Assembly: GCA_026225945.1 (NCBI GenBank)
Contig: JAMJFZ010001258.1
Location: 10,671,001 to 10,735,000 of the forward strand
Length of the DNA: 64,000 bases
Direction: 5' to 3'
Source: Cricetomys ansorgei
Lineage: Eukaryota > Chordata > Mammalia > Rodentia > Nesomyidae
This document shows positions 21,256 to 32,964 of this stretch, one piece after another. The notes below the pieces were generated by a model, which saw only the letters and a list, made by a program, of their open reading frames with translations, was not told where the DNA came from and searched no databases. The position numbers were made by a program, and so were the translations under genes. How positions within the stretch are numbered: position 1 is the first letter of the stretch; every line of letters begins with the position of its first letter.

Positions 21256-22185
21256 TATAAACATAGGTGAATTGGGATGAAAATTATAGAAACTAAGTTT
21301 CCATCAACATGCAAGTCTATAATGGCTGGCTTCCAATTTTGGATTTTCTTCCAGACTGCAAACTGCTGAGTTCTCACTGTGAGTGTCACACAACAGAGAG
21401 AAATCCAGATAGTTCTTGGTGTTGAATGAAGGGGCAGGAGGTTGATCACCTATGAACAACACCAGGAAGACATCCTAGCCCGGAGGGCCACAGTAAGGAA
21501 ACAGTATTTTACCCAGGCAGCTACACCTGCACAGAGGCTGCTTGTCAGGAGAGGAAATCAATCCAGTGTACTCTGACACAGTATTGTCTGAGAGAGTATA
21601 GGGACAGTTTGCTTTCATTCTGAGGACACATGGACCTAACAAAATGTGGGTTAATGGAGGGATCTAATTAGTTTTAACCCCTGTTGTCTCTGCATATCAT
21701 CACACTAATTTAAATTTAAATAGCATCACACTGATTTTAAATATAAAGCTATTATTTTTATGAAATGATCACAGTATCAAACTGACCTCTAAATTAGTAT
21801 TTCTATGTGTGTCTTTCAGTGCAGCTCACAGACCTCATTAGAGAGTTTCTTTATGCAGAGTTTCTTTGTGCAGATGGTGGTTCATGCAGACTGCATGATG
21901 GTGGCAGCTCACATACAAATGGGGTATCTATATCAAATACCTTCCCTACGGTTTAGGGATCATTAAGGAAGAGGAGACTAAAAAGTAAGAGAAAGAGGAG
22001 GACCAGAGAAAAACAGTGTCTTCTGGCCCTGACACGACCATTGCACTCACAAACTCACAGAATTGCCTGAATAAGACAAGGACAAGATCAAGGCAGTCTC
22101 CATTCTAACACGGATGGAAAGGGAGTCAGGAGCTCTGACTTCCAGCTGAAGAATTATAAATAGTAATTGTCTTGTATCTAGTAAT
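21256..22185. other. Unassigned DNA
   Basis: No gene or named repeat. 21840-21890 contains short direct repeats of 'agagtttcttt' and 'atgcaga'. Confidence 0.3.
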
Positions 22186-22378
22186 TCTATTTTATGTGCA
22201 TGAGTGATTTTCTCCATGTGCGTGTACCACATCAGTGTCTGGTGCCTTTGGAGGCCCGAGAAAGGCCACTGGAGTCCCTGGAACTGGAATTATGGATAGC
22301 TGTGAGCTTCTGTGTGGGTGCTGGGAATCAAAACTGGATCTTCTGAAAGGACAAGTGTCCTTAGTAGTTTTCTTTAGG
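22186..22378 (-). mobile_element. B3 (B2-family) SINE
   Basis: Reversed B3: 'ggtgcctttggaggccc', 'gtccctggaactggaatta', 'gtgggtgctgggaatcaaa', 'ctggatcttctgaaagga'. The first segment is the 3' part; the last is the tRNA-like 5' part. Confidence 0.75.
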
Positions 22379-22381
22379 GTG

Positions 22382-22467
22382 TAGCTACTTATAGTTTTAT
22401 TATGCTCCAGTAGATGGCACTACTGCCAGATGTACATAGACTACAAATTGGAGTCAATTGATATTTG

Positions 22468-22498
<31 letters not shown>

Positions 22499-22615
22499 GG
22501 TCTTAAAGGAAAGAGGGCACAAAGTTGGGTGGTATGGAAGAGGGCCAGAAATGGGAGAGGTTAAAGGGGGATGATATGAAGCATTGAACGAAATTAATAA
22601 ATTAATGAAGAACAA
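22382..22615 (+). mobile_element. LINE-1 3' end (Lx-like) with internal T29 run
   Basis: 'gtagatggcactactgcc' and 'ggagtcaattgatat' are followed by 29 T residues (22470-22498). Then comes the typical block 'gagggcacaaagttgggtgg' ... 'gggagaggttaaaggggga' and an AT-rich end 'ttaataaattaatgaa'. It begins immediately right of the B3 element. Confidence 0.65.
22407..22421 (+). promoter_or_regulatory. CTCF-type motif
   Basis: CCAGTAGATGGCACT fits the CTCF core consensus CCASYAGRKGGCRSY at all positions. It lies in L1-derived sequence. Occupancy cannot be inferred from sequence. Confidence 0.5.
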
Positions 22616-23919
22616 AATATGTTCATTTGGGACAAAATGTTTAAAGATCTGAAGCTCTGTTTCTTTGTGTCAGGGAAGACACAAAAGCATGTTAGTGTCA
22701 GAAATTCTTTAGAGCTTTAGAATCTATTTGCTCGAAAGCTATTGTACTGGATTTTTCAAGCGCTAACATTGTAATTAAAACAATCCTGCCCACGTTTTTA
22801 TTGCTTTCTGTGTGAATGGTGAGTTATATGTGGATGGTTTCATGTACAAACCGTAAAACTACCACTTCAGCATGAGAATGGAAGCATCTGTAGTGGTTTG
22901 TGTTCATCCTAAAAGACAGATGTGTGTCATATTGAACTCACATTACAAATTAGCACATCACAGTCTCTTGTCCTCTGCACCTTGACCGGTTGTGGGTCTC
23001 TGTGTTAATTTCTATCTACTACAAAAAGAAGCTTATGTAATGAGGGTTGAGAGATTCACTAATCCATGAGAGTGTAACATAAATCAGTTTAATCTATGTC
23101 CGTTTAGCAGGATAATAGTAGTAGCCTCCCACTCAAGGCCTGTGACCCAGAGCAAAAGAGACGATGGAGGGACCATAAAGGCTCTGAAAGTCACTATCAA
23201 ATTATAGAAAATAAAGCTCTTGTAAGTCTGTATTTGCTGTCATTTGAAGTGTTGACTCATAGGTCCCATATGATGTAAATTTACCCAGTTTATTATGAAC
23301 CTATTTGTTAAATTTTGTCAACTCATCTAAGTTATGAATGTGTATGCAGTTGTGTCTCTGTGTATGTCTGTGTGCACATAAGGGCTCAATTTATTGTACA
23401 ATTAAATTGGAACATGATCTTTGTGTGCTTTAGTCAGACAAGGAGAAAAATAGATGGAGAGGCTCTGTCATAGCTATAACCTCAAGAAAATGCTTATGCC
23501 ATTGGATTTACATTAACCAATAACTGAGCCAAGGAGTAGAGTGGTATCTTAGCTCATGGAGGTGCTAAGACAGTGAACACTTAGAACCTGAGCAAGCCAT
23601 CCAAACATAGAATGGTATGAACATTATGCTCATTCAGGATGAACAATAGCTGGATGATCTGGTACCAACTCTATTTTGCCAGACAGTAGTGATGCTTTGT
23701 CTACTACTTATGCAGATACAGAATGAACATCTGCTTCAGAAGGATCAAGGAGGAATGAACCATAGGTGACTTGCTGTCAGTACTAGCTCAAGTTAAATCC
23801 TTTAATGCTACCCTAGTTTGAGTCTTGGGCAGCTTGTAGAACTGCGAACTGAAGATGCTGATCTGGATCTTTAATCTGTACAAAGATACTGCTACTCAGT
23901 GCATAAAAGCTGCAATAGG
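22616..23919. other. Unassigned DNA
   Basis: No reading frame of note and no repeat I can name; may include old single-copy or decayed retroposon sequence around 23500-23900. Confidence 0.3.
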
Positions 23920-24096
23920 TTTTTGTTTGCTTGCTTGTTTGTTTTGTTTTGTATTTTCAAGACAGAGTTTCTATGTTGTAACTCTGGCTGTTCTGTAACT
24001 CACTATGCAGACCAGGCTGGCTTTGAACTAACAGAGATCTGCCTGCCTCTGCCTCCCAAGTACTGGGATTAAAGATGTGCACCACCACTGCCTGGC
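23920..24096 (-). mobile_element. B1 SINE, full length
   Basis: Reversed B1 with T/G-rich tail (23920-23955), 'caagacagagtttctatg', 'gcagaccaggctggctttga', 'agatctgcctgcctctgcc', 'tactgggattaaagatgtgc' and head ending 'gcctggc' at 24096. Internal promoter A and B boxes lie in the right-hand part. Confidence 0.9.
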
Positions 24097-24436
24097 AACA
24101 ATAGCCTTTTGACAAAAGGCTTGCTAACAATGTAATCAGGATAACAAGACCTCTTCAAACAAAAGGATAGGCTACTGACAGTGGAGGAGTATTTACTAGG
24201 TAAATACAGAATCTATTCACCCCTGAATCTACAGACCTCTTCCTTTGCTAGCATACAGGAAAAGATTAACTGCCCCAAAGAACAAATAAGACTATAGCAC
24301 AAAACTATTTTTCATTTCTGAGGGGGTGAAAACAAAACTTCAGGCTATTTAAGCTGTCTTCTGTTTTGTTCTGTTTTATTTTTTAGTTTAGTTTAGTTTT
24401 ATTTTTTTTATATTTGAAATTTATCTCTGTCATTCC
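24097..24436. other. Unassigned DNA
   Basis: Begins with 'acaatag', also found left of the B1, a possible short target duplication. The right end is T-rich with TTTAG repeats at 24384-24400. Confidence 0.3.
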
Positions 24437-24438
24437 GT

Positions 24439-24491
<53 letters not shown>
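24437..24491 (+). repeat. (GT)n microsatellite
   Basis: 55-bp GT array with one GA interruption near its start. Confidence 0.97.
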
Positions 24492-24492
<1 letters not shown>

Positions 24493-24758
24493 CCTTTTTC
24501 TGGACAATATAAGATGTTCTGAGTTCATCTTGTGTATTCCCCTTTTCAAGCTCAGAATCAGCCCTTTTAATAAAAAGAAACTGTGGGAAAATGTTAATAA
24601 CTAAAAACCAAAGTGATTCATACCTATAACTCCAGTTTTCAGAACACCGAGTAAAGAAAAAGAGGGTGTCTATGTTTTTGAGGCTATGCTACATACACAC
24701 CAAACCAAACCAAACTGAAAAAAAAAAAACAACCGAAGAGGGAGGAAAGGAGAAGGGT
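24492..24758. other. Unassigned DNA with A-rich end
   Basis: 24700-24729 is an A-rich run with CCAAA repeats leading into the purine tract; it may be the tail of a decayed retroposon. Confidence 0.3.
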
Positions 24759-24813
24759 GGGAGGGAAGGAGGGAGGGAGAAGAAAAGAAAGGGAGGGAAG
24801 AAGGAAGGGAGGA
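24759..24813 (+). repeat. 55-bp uninterrupted purine tract
   Basis: G and A only (GGGA/GGAA repeats), extending a purine-rich region that starts near 24735. Mirror-like purine runs can form intramolecular triplexes. Confidence 0.9.
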
Positions 24814-27664
24814 CTCTAGATCAAGGTACTGTGTATGGTCACTTTTAAAACTCGTGCTTTGTTACAGGACTCAGACAACAGAATAGTGTTCATAACAGCT
24901 TCTCTGAGCCTCCCCTTTCTACTTTGTGTGTTAGTCGGGCTACTTCCTGTTCATGTATGTCAAAAGGGGAATTAGTCGGTAGGGTACCCTCTGGAGCAGT
25001 TCCCCATCAGTTTACTCCATTACTTCTATTTGACACCTTCAAACACTGTCTTCGTCCTTCAGGGATATTTTTAAAAAATGACTGAGTCACTTCACGTAAC
25101 CATCCGAGTCTTAGAAAATACTTCTCTCTCCTTATGAGTTCCTTGGCCATCCAATTGCTACATTATCAATTTCATGAATGAATAACCTATGAATGAACTT
25201 CCCCTGACTGCTGACCCCATCAGTGAGTGCTCTGTGCCCACTCTAGATGAAATGCTTGGCCAGCACACGCCACCCTTCATTTTATGGCCTTACCTCTGTG
25301 CACAGGAAGTACCATGACTCTTTGTTAACATTTCAAGTAAAAGAAAGCTGGCTTATATTTACTCTATGTCAAAGTTCAGGCAGAATCATACTGTGCATAT
25401 GTTAAAATATCGGCTTTATTTTTTGGTTTTAAAAAGTTCGTCTTACCTAAGAAAATCTTGAATTTCACTCTTTTCTGGCTCACAAAATAGTGACCTTTGG
25501 TTCTTCCCATTTTAATTTACTTTAAAAAACTGTGATATATAAAATTATAAGGAACTGTTCTCTGCAGGTCGCTTGCAATCCGGAAGCATCTCTGATGCTT
25601 GCAATAGCTCATCACTTTCTACCAAAGGTTAAGACATAATTGTTTGAGCATTGAATAAATGGATAAGAAACACAAGTAAGAGAGAAAAAAACAAGATTGA
25701 AATGCCTGCATCCTATGTTATTTCTAAAGGTTAGGAAAGAATGCTTATTTTCCTTCTAAATGTCAATTTAATCGGAATGGCACTGAACCTCAAATAACAT
25801 TTACATTCAATGTAGAACTTTTGAAAATGAAGCAATTGTCTGACTAACTGCCTGTTTTTTTTTGGGGGGGTGAACTTCGTGTTCGGTTTTTCGGCTGATG
25901 GATGGCTGAAGTATCATTCCTATTTGGAAGTATAAACATAATCATTAGGGGGAAAAAACAAACAAATCCTTATTTGTTGGCCAGTAATCAATCCAGGATT
26001 GCTGCTGCCTACAGGCAAGATAATGAGGGAGCTTTGTGGTCTGACTGGATGCCTCACAATGATTAGCAAGGACCACATGTTGAGCTTTATTCTGGATGTT
26101 AAGACTTCCAGTTCTAGCTGTTATCTAAATAAACAAGCAAACAAATAAATAAATGAGATTCTATCCCAAGACAAGAATCATAGAGAACTTCAGAGTTCTG
26201 TACAGGCCATGCATAAAAAAACAAAAATTTGGTTATCCTAGGAATATAATTGGCTACGGGACAATAAATGTCTGTAAATTCTGGGGATGAGTTAAGGTTT
26301 TTTGGTTTGTTTGTTTTTGTTTGTTTGTTTGATCTTTTTTACCTTGACCACATTGCCAACTAATGGGAGTTTTTTTTTCTGGATTTTATACACTAAGTCT
26401 GTGTTTTATTTTATGAAGAATAGATCAGTAGATATAATTTCAAGTCTTCATTACAGATTGAAAATTTAATATCTGTATATAAATCATGCTAGGGCATGCT
26501 CTGTTATCCTTACTACATAGGAGAATGGTATTAATTCTGTGATGTAGCATAGTTATTAATATGTGTTTCATTTGTGTTTAGTGTCACATAGCCTTTCATA
26601 TAATTTGTATGCACCTATTGCTCGTTGACTCATTCTTTATGGACACCTTCCTCTTGACTTTAAAATATGTCTTTCTGGCCATCAACATGAATTATTTTTC
26701 AAGAGGAGAGGGAATTATTTTCACTAAACTGTTACTATCTCTGTTCTTTTCTTTTCTTTCTTATTTTCATTTAAAGGTGACTGCTTGAAATCCGAACTGT
26801 GAAAAACTTACAAATATTTCTTTGAGGTTTCTCTTTTATTTCAAATATTTTTTTATTCCTCTACTATTTTGGTAAATACCACATTCTAATATTACATTTA
26901 TTTTTATTATTTAAATTTTGAAAATGAATATATATTCAATTAGGAAATTATAAATGTTTAGTATAATATAAAACCAAGAACTAAATTTTAAAGTTAAATT
27001 ATCATACTTCTATCTACTTATTAATTTTGTTAGTTGTAGTTAAATAATCTACCATAATTCCAATGTCCTTTGCTAAAAACCACAAAACTAGCTCACATGT
27101 TTTTCATTTTATAAAAAACAGAAAATTTCTAGATGTTTATAATTCTGGCATAAATTTTAATTCATGTACAGATTTCATCATTTATGCCTGAACAGAGCTT
27201 AGGAACATTGCTAGTGAACTTATTATAGACCAAAGAAATCAAGGAGGAAGGAAGGTATGGTTATCATACAAATATTCAAGAGAATATGATTTTCTGATCT
27301 CACATTTTCTTCCCATTTTTCATAGAAAGTTACTTTAGGAAGGAGAATATTGAATAGATGACTTCCATAATCCTCTTAAGCCTCAGACTGATAATAAAAC
27401 AGAAGCAAAATTCCCTAAACACTACACTTCTAGGACCCAGTGACACTGTCCTAGATAGATTTATCCCGTAGCCGTATGTAGGATGTAACACGAGTCCAAT
27501 TAAGAAACGCAAATTCCATTCACAGTTTTTTCAATTTTTCTCTTTTGTTCTTTGAACAGAGATATCAAAACATAAAAATTTGAGTTAAAGAAGAGATTTT
27601 TTTTTTAAGTATTTAACTTAATGTATAATTTTCTTATTATAAATTGTGTATGGCTTGCTAAATT
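24814..27664. other. Unassigned AT-rich DNA
   Basis: Nearly 3 kb without a named repeat or gene. Small items: an inverted repeat AAGCATCtctGATGCTT at 25583-25599, a GGGGGGG run near 25864, (AAAT/CAAA)n at 26128-26155 and (TTTG)n at 26303-26332. 26850-27060 is very AT-rich. A 60-codon minus-strand frame at 27330 is not recognisable. Confidence 0.35.
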
Positions 27665-27701
27665 ATATATGTGTGTGTGTGTGTGCGCACACGTGTGCAC
27701 G

Positions 27702-27732
<31 letters not shown>
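27665..27732 (+). repeat. TG array joined to CA array (hairpin / Z-DNA type)
   Basis: AT then TG repeats, the core GTGCGCACACGTGTGCACG, then CA repeats. Purines and pyrimidines alternate up to the GTT at 27711-27713. The TG and CA arms are complementary, so the strand can fold back. Confidence 0.95.
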
Positions 27733-27734
<2 letters not shown>

Positions 27735-27749
27735 CAAATTTAATTTCAA

Positions 27750-27985
27750 AAGAAAAGCTAGGTACAGGAGGTAGCTCAGTGGGTCAAAAAATTGCTACAC
27801 AAACCTCATAGATTGAGTTATACCCCTTAAATCTACACAATAGAAGGAAGAAATAGACCCCAAAGACTGTCCACCGACTTCCACAAATAGCATGCAGTTG
27901 ACCTCCCCCTACACATATACACACATCATCCACACACTCTGAAAACAAAGAAACAAATTAATAAAGAAATAAAATGAGCTCTTAC
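27750..27985 (+). mobile_element. RSINE1-like tRNA-derived SINE
   Basis: The head 'aggaggtagctcagtgggtc' is tRNA-like. The body is 'gactgtccaccgacttccac' and 'gttgacctccccctacacat'. The tail is ACAC-rich and then 'aataaagaaataaaatg'. Diverged but in consensus order. Confidence 0.6.
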
Positions 27986-28187
27986 AAAATATTTGACATA
28001 CTCTTCACGCAGAAATTAAACAAAAGTTAAAGAAGCACTCATAAAGCAGTTGTAACCATGGTTTAATAGATCTCAGTGTCTGCTTGTTTGTTTATTTGTT
28101 TGTTTTTTTTCTGATTCAAATGATGTTTTCTCTTCCACTAAAACAGCTCAATTATTAAAGCTGACACAGGCCTTATGGTCTGGTCAA
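27986..28187. other. Unassigned spacer
   Basis: Contains a GTTTGTTT-rich run near 28082-28108. Confidence 0.3.
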
Positions 28188-28189
28188 TT

Positions 28190-28220
<31 letters not shown>

Positions 28221-28222
28221 TT
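28188..28222 (+). repeat. (TTTA)n microsatellite
   Basis: About eight TTTA units followed by T6. Confidence 0.95.
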
Positions 28223-28439
28223 TTTTGTAGCTCACTGGGTTCTGAGGTAGACTCAAATCTCTCTGATGTATCTATATAAAGTATCATTATGGATAAAATT
28301 TCTGCCACACCCAAGTATTCCACCATATAATTCATTATGTTTTATATAATTGGTATAAAAGTCTTTAATAGTAGTTCATAAAGACCACCAGATACATACT
28401 GAGTCACAGTGGCTCCTGCTACCTCCACATATAACTGAA
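28223..28439. other. Unassigned spacer
   Basis: May be a decayed retroposon body next to the TTTA array; nothing identifiable. Confidence 0.3.
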
Positions 28440-29200
28440 ATAGGCTTCGTCATTGAAGAATAAGAGGACATAAAGAGTAGTAAGGAAGGAGTTGAAGGAG
28501 ATTCTGATTTGTTGTCTTGTGTATGATTATACAAAATGTCATATAAACTCTATGACAACTCTGCATGGGGAATTTTAAAATCTTGCTGGGAAGCTATGGG
28601 TGATGGATAGAAGATTTTAATTTTGGCAGAAGGAACAGAGAAAACAAAGCTAAAAAATACGTGGTGGATAAAAATACGTGGTGGGTGGGAATCTGAGGAT
28701 TGAACATTCATGAAGCTTGTGGAGTTAAGTGAGTACCTCACGGTTGACAGACTGGAAGGAAAAGAGGTTGAACCCTCACAAGGCTTAGATTGTAAGGTTT
28801 TGTACCTATATGGCGTAGTTAAGAATGTAACTGTGAGTTACTGAGAATTTAAACTTAGGAAAGAACATGAGGAGTAGATTATAGAAATAAATTAGAGTGA
28901 GGAGCCAGAGCATATTCCTCATGTGGTCCAAGGGATACTGATTTCACTAAAGACTAGGCAATGAGAACTGAGAAGAATGAGAGAGTATTCAAAGCACTAA
29001 TCTGCTGGGGTTACAATGTGACTTGTAAGACGGGTGAAAAGAAGTTCAGCAGATGTATGAGATGAATGACACCGGGAAAGTAAGGGACAAGAGGGTCAGA
29101 GACATGTTGTTGCTGAAGGATTACATGTGAAACTACATGAGATATAGAAGGGGAAAGACACTTCAGGAAGCTAGAAATACAACTGTAGAACTCATTCAAG
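28440..29200 (-). mobile_element. Probable degenerate L2 LINE
   Basis: A purine-rich plus strand with phrases in the order of a reversed L2 ('caaggcttagattgtaagg', 'gagtagattatagaaataaa', 'gagtgaggagcca'). Divergence is high, so this is tentative. It contains a 17-bp tandem duplication at 28653-28686 with one mismatch. Confidence 0.35.
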
Positions 29201-31541
29201 CCAGGAGCTTAGTGTTAAAATACCATTATGGCACTTCACAGAGAGTCCACTGTTGAATTTTCTAATGCTTTTTATTAATCACAAACCATGTCAAATCTCA
29301 GGGAATTCTATATCCGGGCAGCTAGGCTGAGAGCTCACTCAAAGGCTTCTTCACCCCATGCTCTCCTCTCCCTTCTTCCCTGTCCTTCTGCTGCTACTCC
29401 TGCTCCACCTCCTACTCCCCCTCCCTCCTTGCTCCACCCCTCAATCCCCAGGTGTTTTTCTTCCTGTTTTCACACAGACCCTCAATCAACAAATAACAGG
29501 AACCTCCTGTGGGGGGGTGGAAGCTGGGAATGGCACAGAGGTGTAAACAAGTAAGAGACTAATCTTAACTAAGATATTATCCGCAACTAAACGTACCACA
29601 ACAGTTTAATTACAGAATTTTATGTGTCTTGACTGTATTTTAGGTCTGGAGACAGGAAAACGAGGTTCCTCGTGGAAAACAAAAAGGAAGACTCCCAGAG
29701 TGATGAATTGAGAGCTAATGTTTGGGCGACGTTCTGCTTTTAGGTAGTTTGTCCCCTTGACATGGCATTTTTCATAGACAGCCATCATGAGCTGCCTTAT
29801 TGACACTGAGAGGCACTTTAAACATGCATTGAAATGACACGCGAAGGTGCTCATAGCCTTTGCCATGCTTTTGATTATGATGTATGTCCAGCAGTGCTTA
29901 TATATTAAGGTGCTCATTGAAGCATTTCAATGATAGATTCAAAATAGCTTAAATGACTGCAGCTACAGATCATTTATATAAAACTAACACATTCATTTAC
30001 ATGTATTTTCATGATGCCAGAAACCTCTGTTGCTAGGGAGATTACAAAATATGGTAATCGTTTACATGATTGCATCAAGCAGAGACAGGGAATACTGCTG
30101 TGAATGTAGCATATTTATTACTATAGAAACCTGTGAAAAAACAAAGCCAGAAAGGTGTTCTAATTTTTTTGCAATTGCATCTCAGTGAGGGTGCTGGCAT
30201 GGTCATCACCCATCCATTCTGCCGTACACGCAATGACATTTATTACAGTGGTATTATTCCTCTAACATGTTTCACTAAACAAAAAAACAAAAATAAAACA
30301 AAAAAACCTTCCACTTGTGAAGCAAAGTTGCTTTGAACATGGAAAACCACCTTGAAGAACATAGAACCTTATCTGTGTTATCTGGTCCAATCATCTCAGA
30401 TGTATAATTATAGATAGCGCAGCAATGTCCCCAGGAAAGATCATGTTTCTCCCGTCAGATTCCAGGGGACAGCTGAAGGCAAAGGTGAGGAAGAAGTACC
30501 TCTCCAGCTCATCACAGAGAGAACAATCATTTCTGTTGAAGTATTTAAGGAAGTCCTCAGCGCTAACACCCCACTTTAATGATGAATGTGTATGGCTTTC
30601 TGGTCCCTCTGTTGAAACCTTCATGAACCCAAGCCCAGAGTCCTTTGCCCGCTCTTCAGTCTCTGCACAGCATCAAATGACTGGATTGTAGTAACTCACT
30701 GCTGCTTGTGTGTACAACTGTGGATGAAACATAAAAAAATAAAAAGCAAGCTGTTTTCTTCAAGAGGCCATTTCATTGTTTTCCTGTAGGGGACAGACGA
30801 GGAAAACACCACGTTTAATTTAGTTGGCTGTTTCTGATTTTTTTTTTCATGTATTTTTTTTTTTCTTGAGGGTGAAATGGTTTTCCTTTACATTTCTTTG
30901 ATGGATTCATTCTGGTGCTCTTTTTCAGGTTTTCAAACTTTCGTGTTAGGTACTGCAGAATTAGCCTATGGACATGTTATAGAGGCTAAGTGATAAGATT
31001 TGAGAGTATCTGTCATTTTGTAGCTTGTCAAAATTAGACTGACATTTAACAAATGTGATAGGCACATGAAGGTTGCTTTTGTAGTTTCATGATGTATGTT
31101 ACCGTTGGCTTGGTGTCAGGATAGGTTTGCCGAAAAGGATTTATGTGGATGAAAGGTTATGAGTGTTTCCATAGTTACAGATCTGTAAAGAAATAGAAGC
31201 CCTAAGAATCGTATCTATAATTATTTTAGAAGTCATTATCTTGTCTGTAACTCTCAAGAGATTGGTATCCAGTAAAATAAAACTTTCCTGGAAGAATTAT
31301 GATTCTAACTCTACGGTGGTTAGAACACTGATGTGTAAAAGCAAAAAGGCACCTAGGCCTCAAAGTGTCTGTGCTGTACCTACCCATGGGGCACTTGAGG
31401 TTACTGCAGCACGACAAGTCCATGCCTGGAACTGAGCTACAGAACGGGGCTTTTACTACAGCAGCTCTCGTTTTATGAGCCCTAAGTCACACAGTGACAC
31501 AGACAATTGAATAGCAGAACACAGAGTCTCAAGTTTTGTAC
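29201..31541. other. Unassigned DNA
   Basis: No named repeat. 29345-29455 is a C/T-rich stretch whose plus-strand frame (88 codons) is Pro/Ser-rich because of composition. 30425-30691 carries overlapping frames of 77-88 codons on both strands that match no known protein. 30838-30864 is T-rich. Confidence 0.3.
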
Positions 31542-31730
31542 TGAAAGGAAGCAGCCAAACTTTAGTCAGGCTTCTAAGAGCACCAAAATTGTGTAGGCCC
31601 AAGGCAGGGGCAGTGTGATGGCCTTGGGCTAAAAGAGTTTCCCCACGTAGACAGCCCATGGCCTCGGGCTAAGGGTCTTCCCCCCACCCTGTTCTTGAGT
31701 CCAGGGAATAGATTCAAATGACTGTGTGAA

Positions 31731-31760
31731 GGAATGTGAAAGAATGTGAGGGAATGTAAG
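31731..31760 (+). promoter_or_regulatory. Triple 10-bp repeat in LTR U3 (TEAD-like sites)
   Basis: GGAATGTGAA, AGAATGTGAG, GGAATGTAAG in tandem. GGAATG is the core bound by TEAD factors (as in the SV40 GT-IIC element); a further GGAATGT occurs at 31883-31889. The arrangement is like viral enhancer repeats. Function inferred only. Confidence 0.5.
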
Positions 31761-31929
31761 TCAGCTTTTACTAGGCCTAAGTTTCCTGCTCCTGGCAGTC
31801 AACACCAGGAACAAGAAAGTAAAAAAATACTTTCCAGACCCTCCCTGTTCAAGGGACTAGCTCACCATTAGGGTGAACCTATCGGAATGTACCCACCCAA
31901 CCTGTATCTGGAATACTGCCTCTGTACTG

Positions 31930-31936
31930 TATAAAA
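31930..31936 (+). promoter_or_regulatory. TATA box of the solo LTR
   Basis: TATAAAA preceding the R region and ATTAAA signal at a spacing expected for a retroviral LTR. Confidence 0.7.
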
Positions 31937-32004
31937 CTGATGGAAGCTTGTTCTTCGGGGTCGCCATTTTCACTTATGTGAGGGTGGCCCCAGCGCGCTG
32001 GTTC

Positions 32005-32010
32005 ATTAAA
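32005..32010 (+). terminator. LTR polyadenylation signal ATTAAA
   Basis: ATTAAA, the common variant of AATAAA, sits just before GCCTCTTGC, as in gammaretroviral R regions. Confidence 0.6.
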
Positions 32011-32118
32011 GCCTCTTGCTATTTGCATCGATATCCCGTCTGTGAGTCTCTGTGGGGATGTGGCGTTCCGGTTTGGACCCTGGGGGTCCCAGTTTGGATC
32101 CCTGAAGTCCAACAGTAC

Positions 32119-32964
32119 TTTAAATTTTTATAGATAACTTCAGATTGGGCAGACTAAATAAACAGTATAAATGTTACTACCTTTCTTAAACACAGAAAGA
32201 GAAAGTACCATTTGGCAGGGGAAATAAGTGACATATTGATTAAAATATGTTCTGGCAAAGTACAAAAACTTGTGCTGACAAAATGAGTTCTCATAATTAA
32301 GAATGATTTCAGGATTGTTTGTATTTTCCTTGGAATTCTGTGGTAAAGTTTAGTCATTCATTTTTTTTTTCTAAAACAAGTAATTCTTGAGACTTTGCTA
32401 TATGTACATCCCTTGCCCTTGAGGGGACTTGGACATCTGACCTTCCCTTTCACCTGACGATGGACATGAAGACCAACGTAAGATTACCAGATGACCAGTT
32501 AGCCCTCACTCACAGTATGCATGGAGAGAAACATTTAGATCCTTCTGGAATCTATCAGTTAAATGTTCCATCTCTTCTCACAAGAACTTCCTACATTTTA
32601 AACGAATTTCATCTTTTCTTTGATAACACATTTTTTTCCAGTTAAATTTTCTCTTTTTCTGAAATGTTTACTATCTTTAAATTCAAAGCACCAAATTCTA
32701 GATACCTTGGCTTGGGGAGCTATTATCTCTTCATCTCACCTTTTATACTAATACCTAAAGAGTTCAGTTCATTATTCTGGCTGTTCCAGAAAACTAGAAT
32801 CAGGTAATCTTGAGCAGCTATAAAGAAATATACAATTGAGTTCTGAGAGGAGCCATACCTCACATGGACAACGTAAAGCTCAGATTGCTGAGTAAGAAAC
32901 ACATCCACCCTTTATCTGACATTTTGTGTGCTTGTGCATGAAAGTATATTGTGGTAATGACGAG
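32119..32964. other. Unassigned DNA
   Basis: AT-rich flank of the LTR; no repeat or gene recognised. Confidence 0.3.

Larger units (their letters stand above)
31542..32114 (+). mobile_element. Gammaretrovirus-like (class I ERV) solo LTR
   Basis: 573 bp, TGAAAGG ... TCCAACA, flanked by the 4-bp duplication GTAC at 31538-31541 and 32115-32118, the length usual for class I. TATAAAA at 31930-31936 and ATTAAA at 32005-32010 have promoter and polyadenylation spacing. 'GCCTCTTGCTATTTGCATC' after it closely resembles the R-U5 of murine leukaemia-type LTRs. U3 holds a 15-bp direct repeat (31618, 31658) and a 10-bp triple repeat (31731-31760). No gag, pol or env beside it. Confidence 0.85.

Noticed and set aside
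27750..27985. tRNA gene suggested by 'ggtagctcagtggg'
   Set aside because: Only the head is tRNA-like; the body and ACAC/A-rich tail are those of a SINE, and no cloverleaf can be completed.
29288..29554. 88-codon Pro/Ser-rich frame
   Set aside because: Composition follows a C/T-rich tract; no signal of coding.
30391..30691. Overlapping 77- and 88-codon frames on opposite strands
   Set aside because: Neither resembles a known protein; no poly-A tail, no processed pseudogene signature and no matching gene.
31542..32114. Part of a longer provirus
   Set aside because: The GTAC duplication closes directly on both LTR ends and no gag, pol, env or second LTR is adjacent, so it is a solo LTR.
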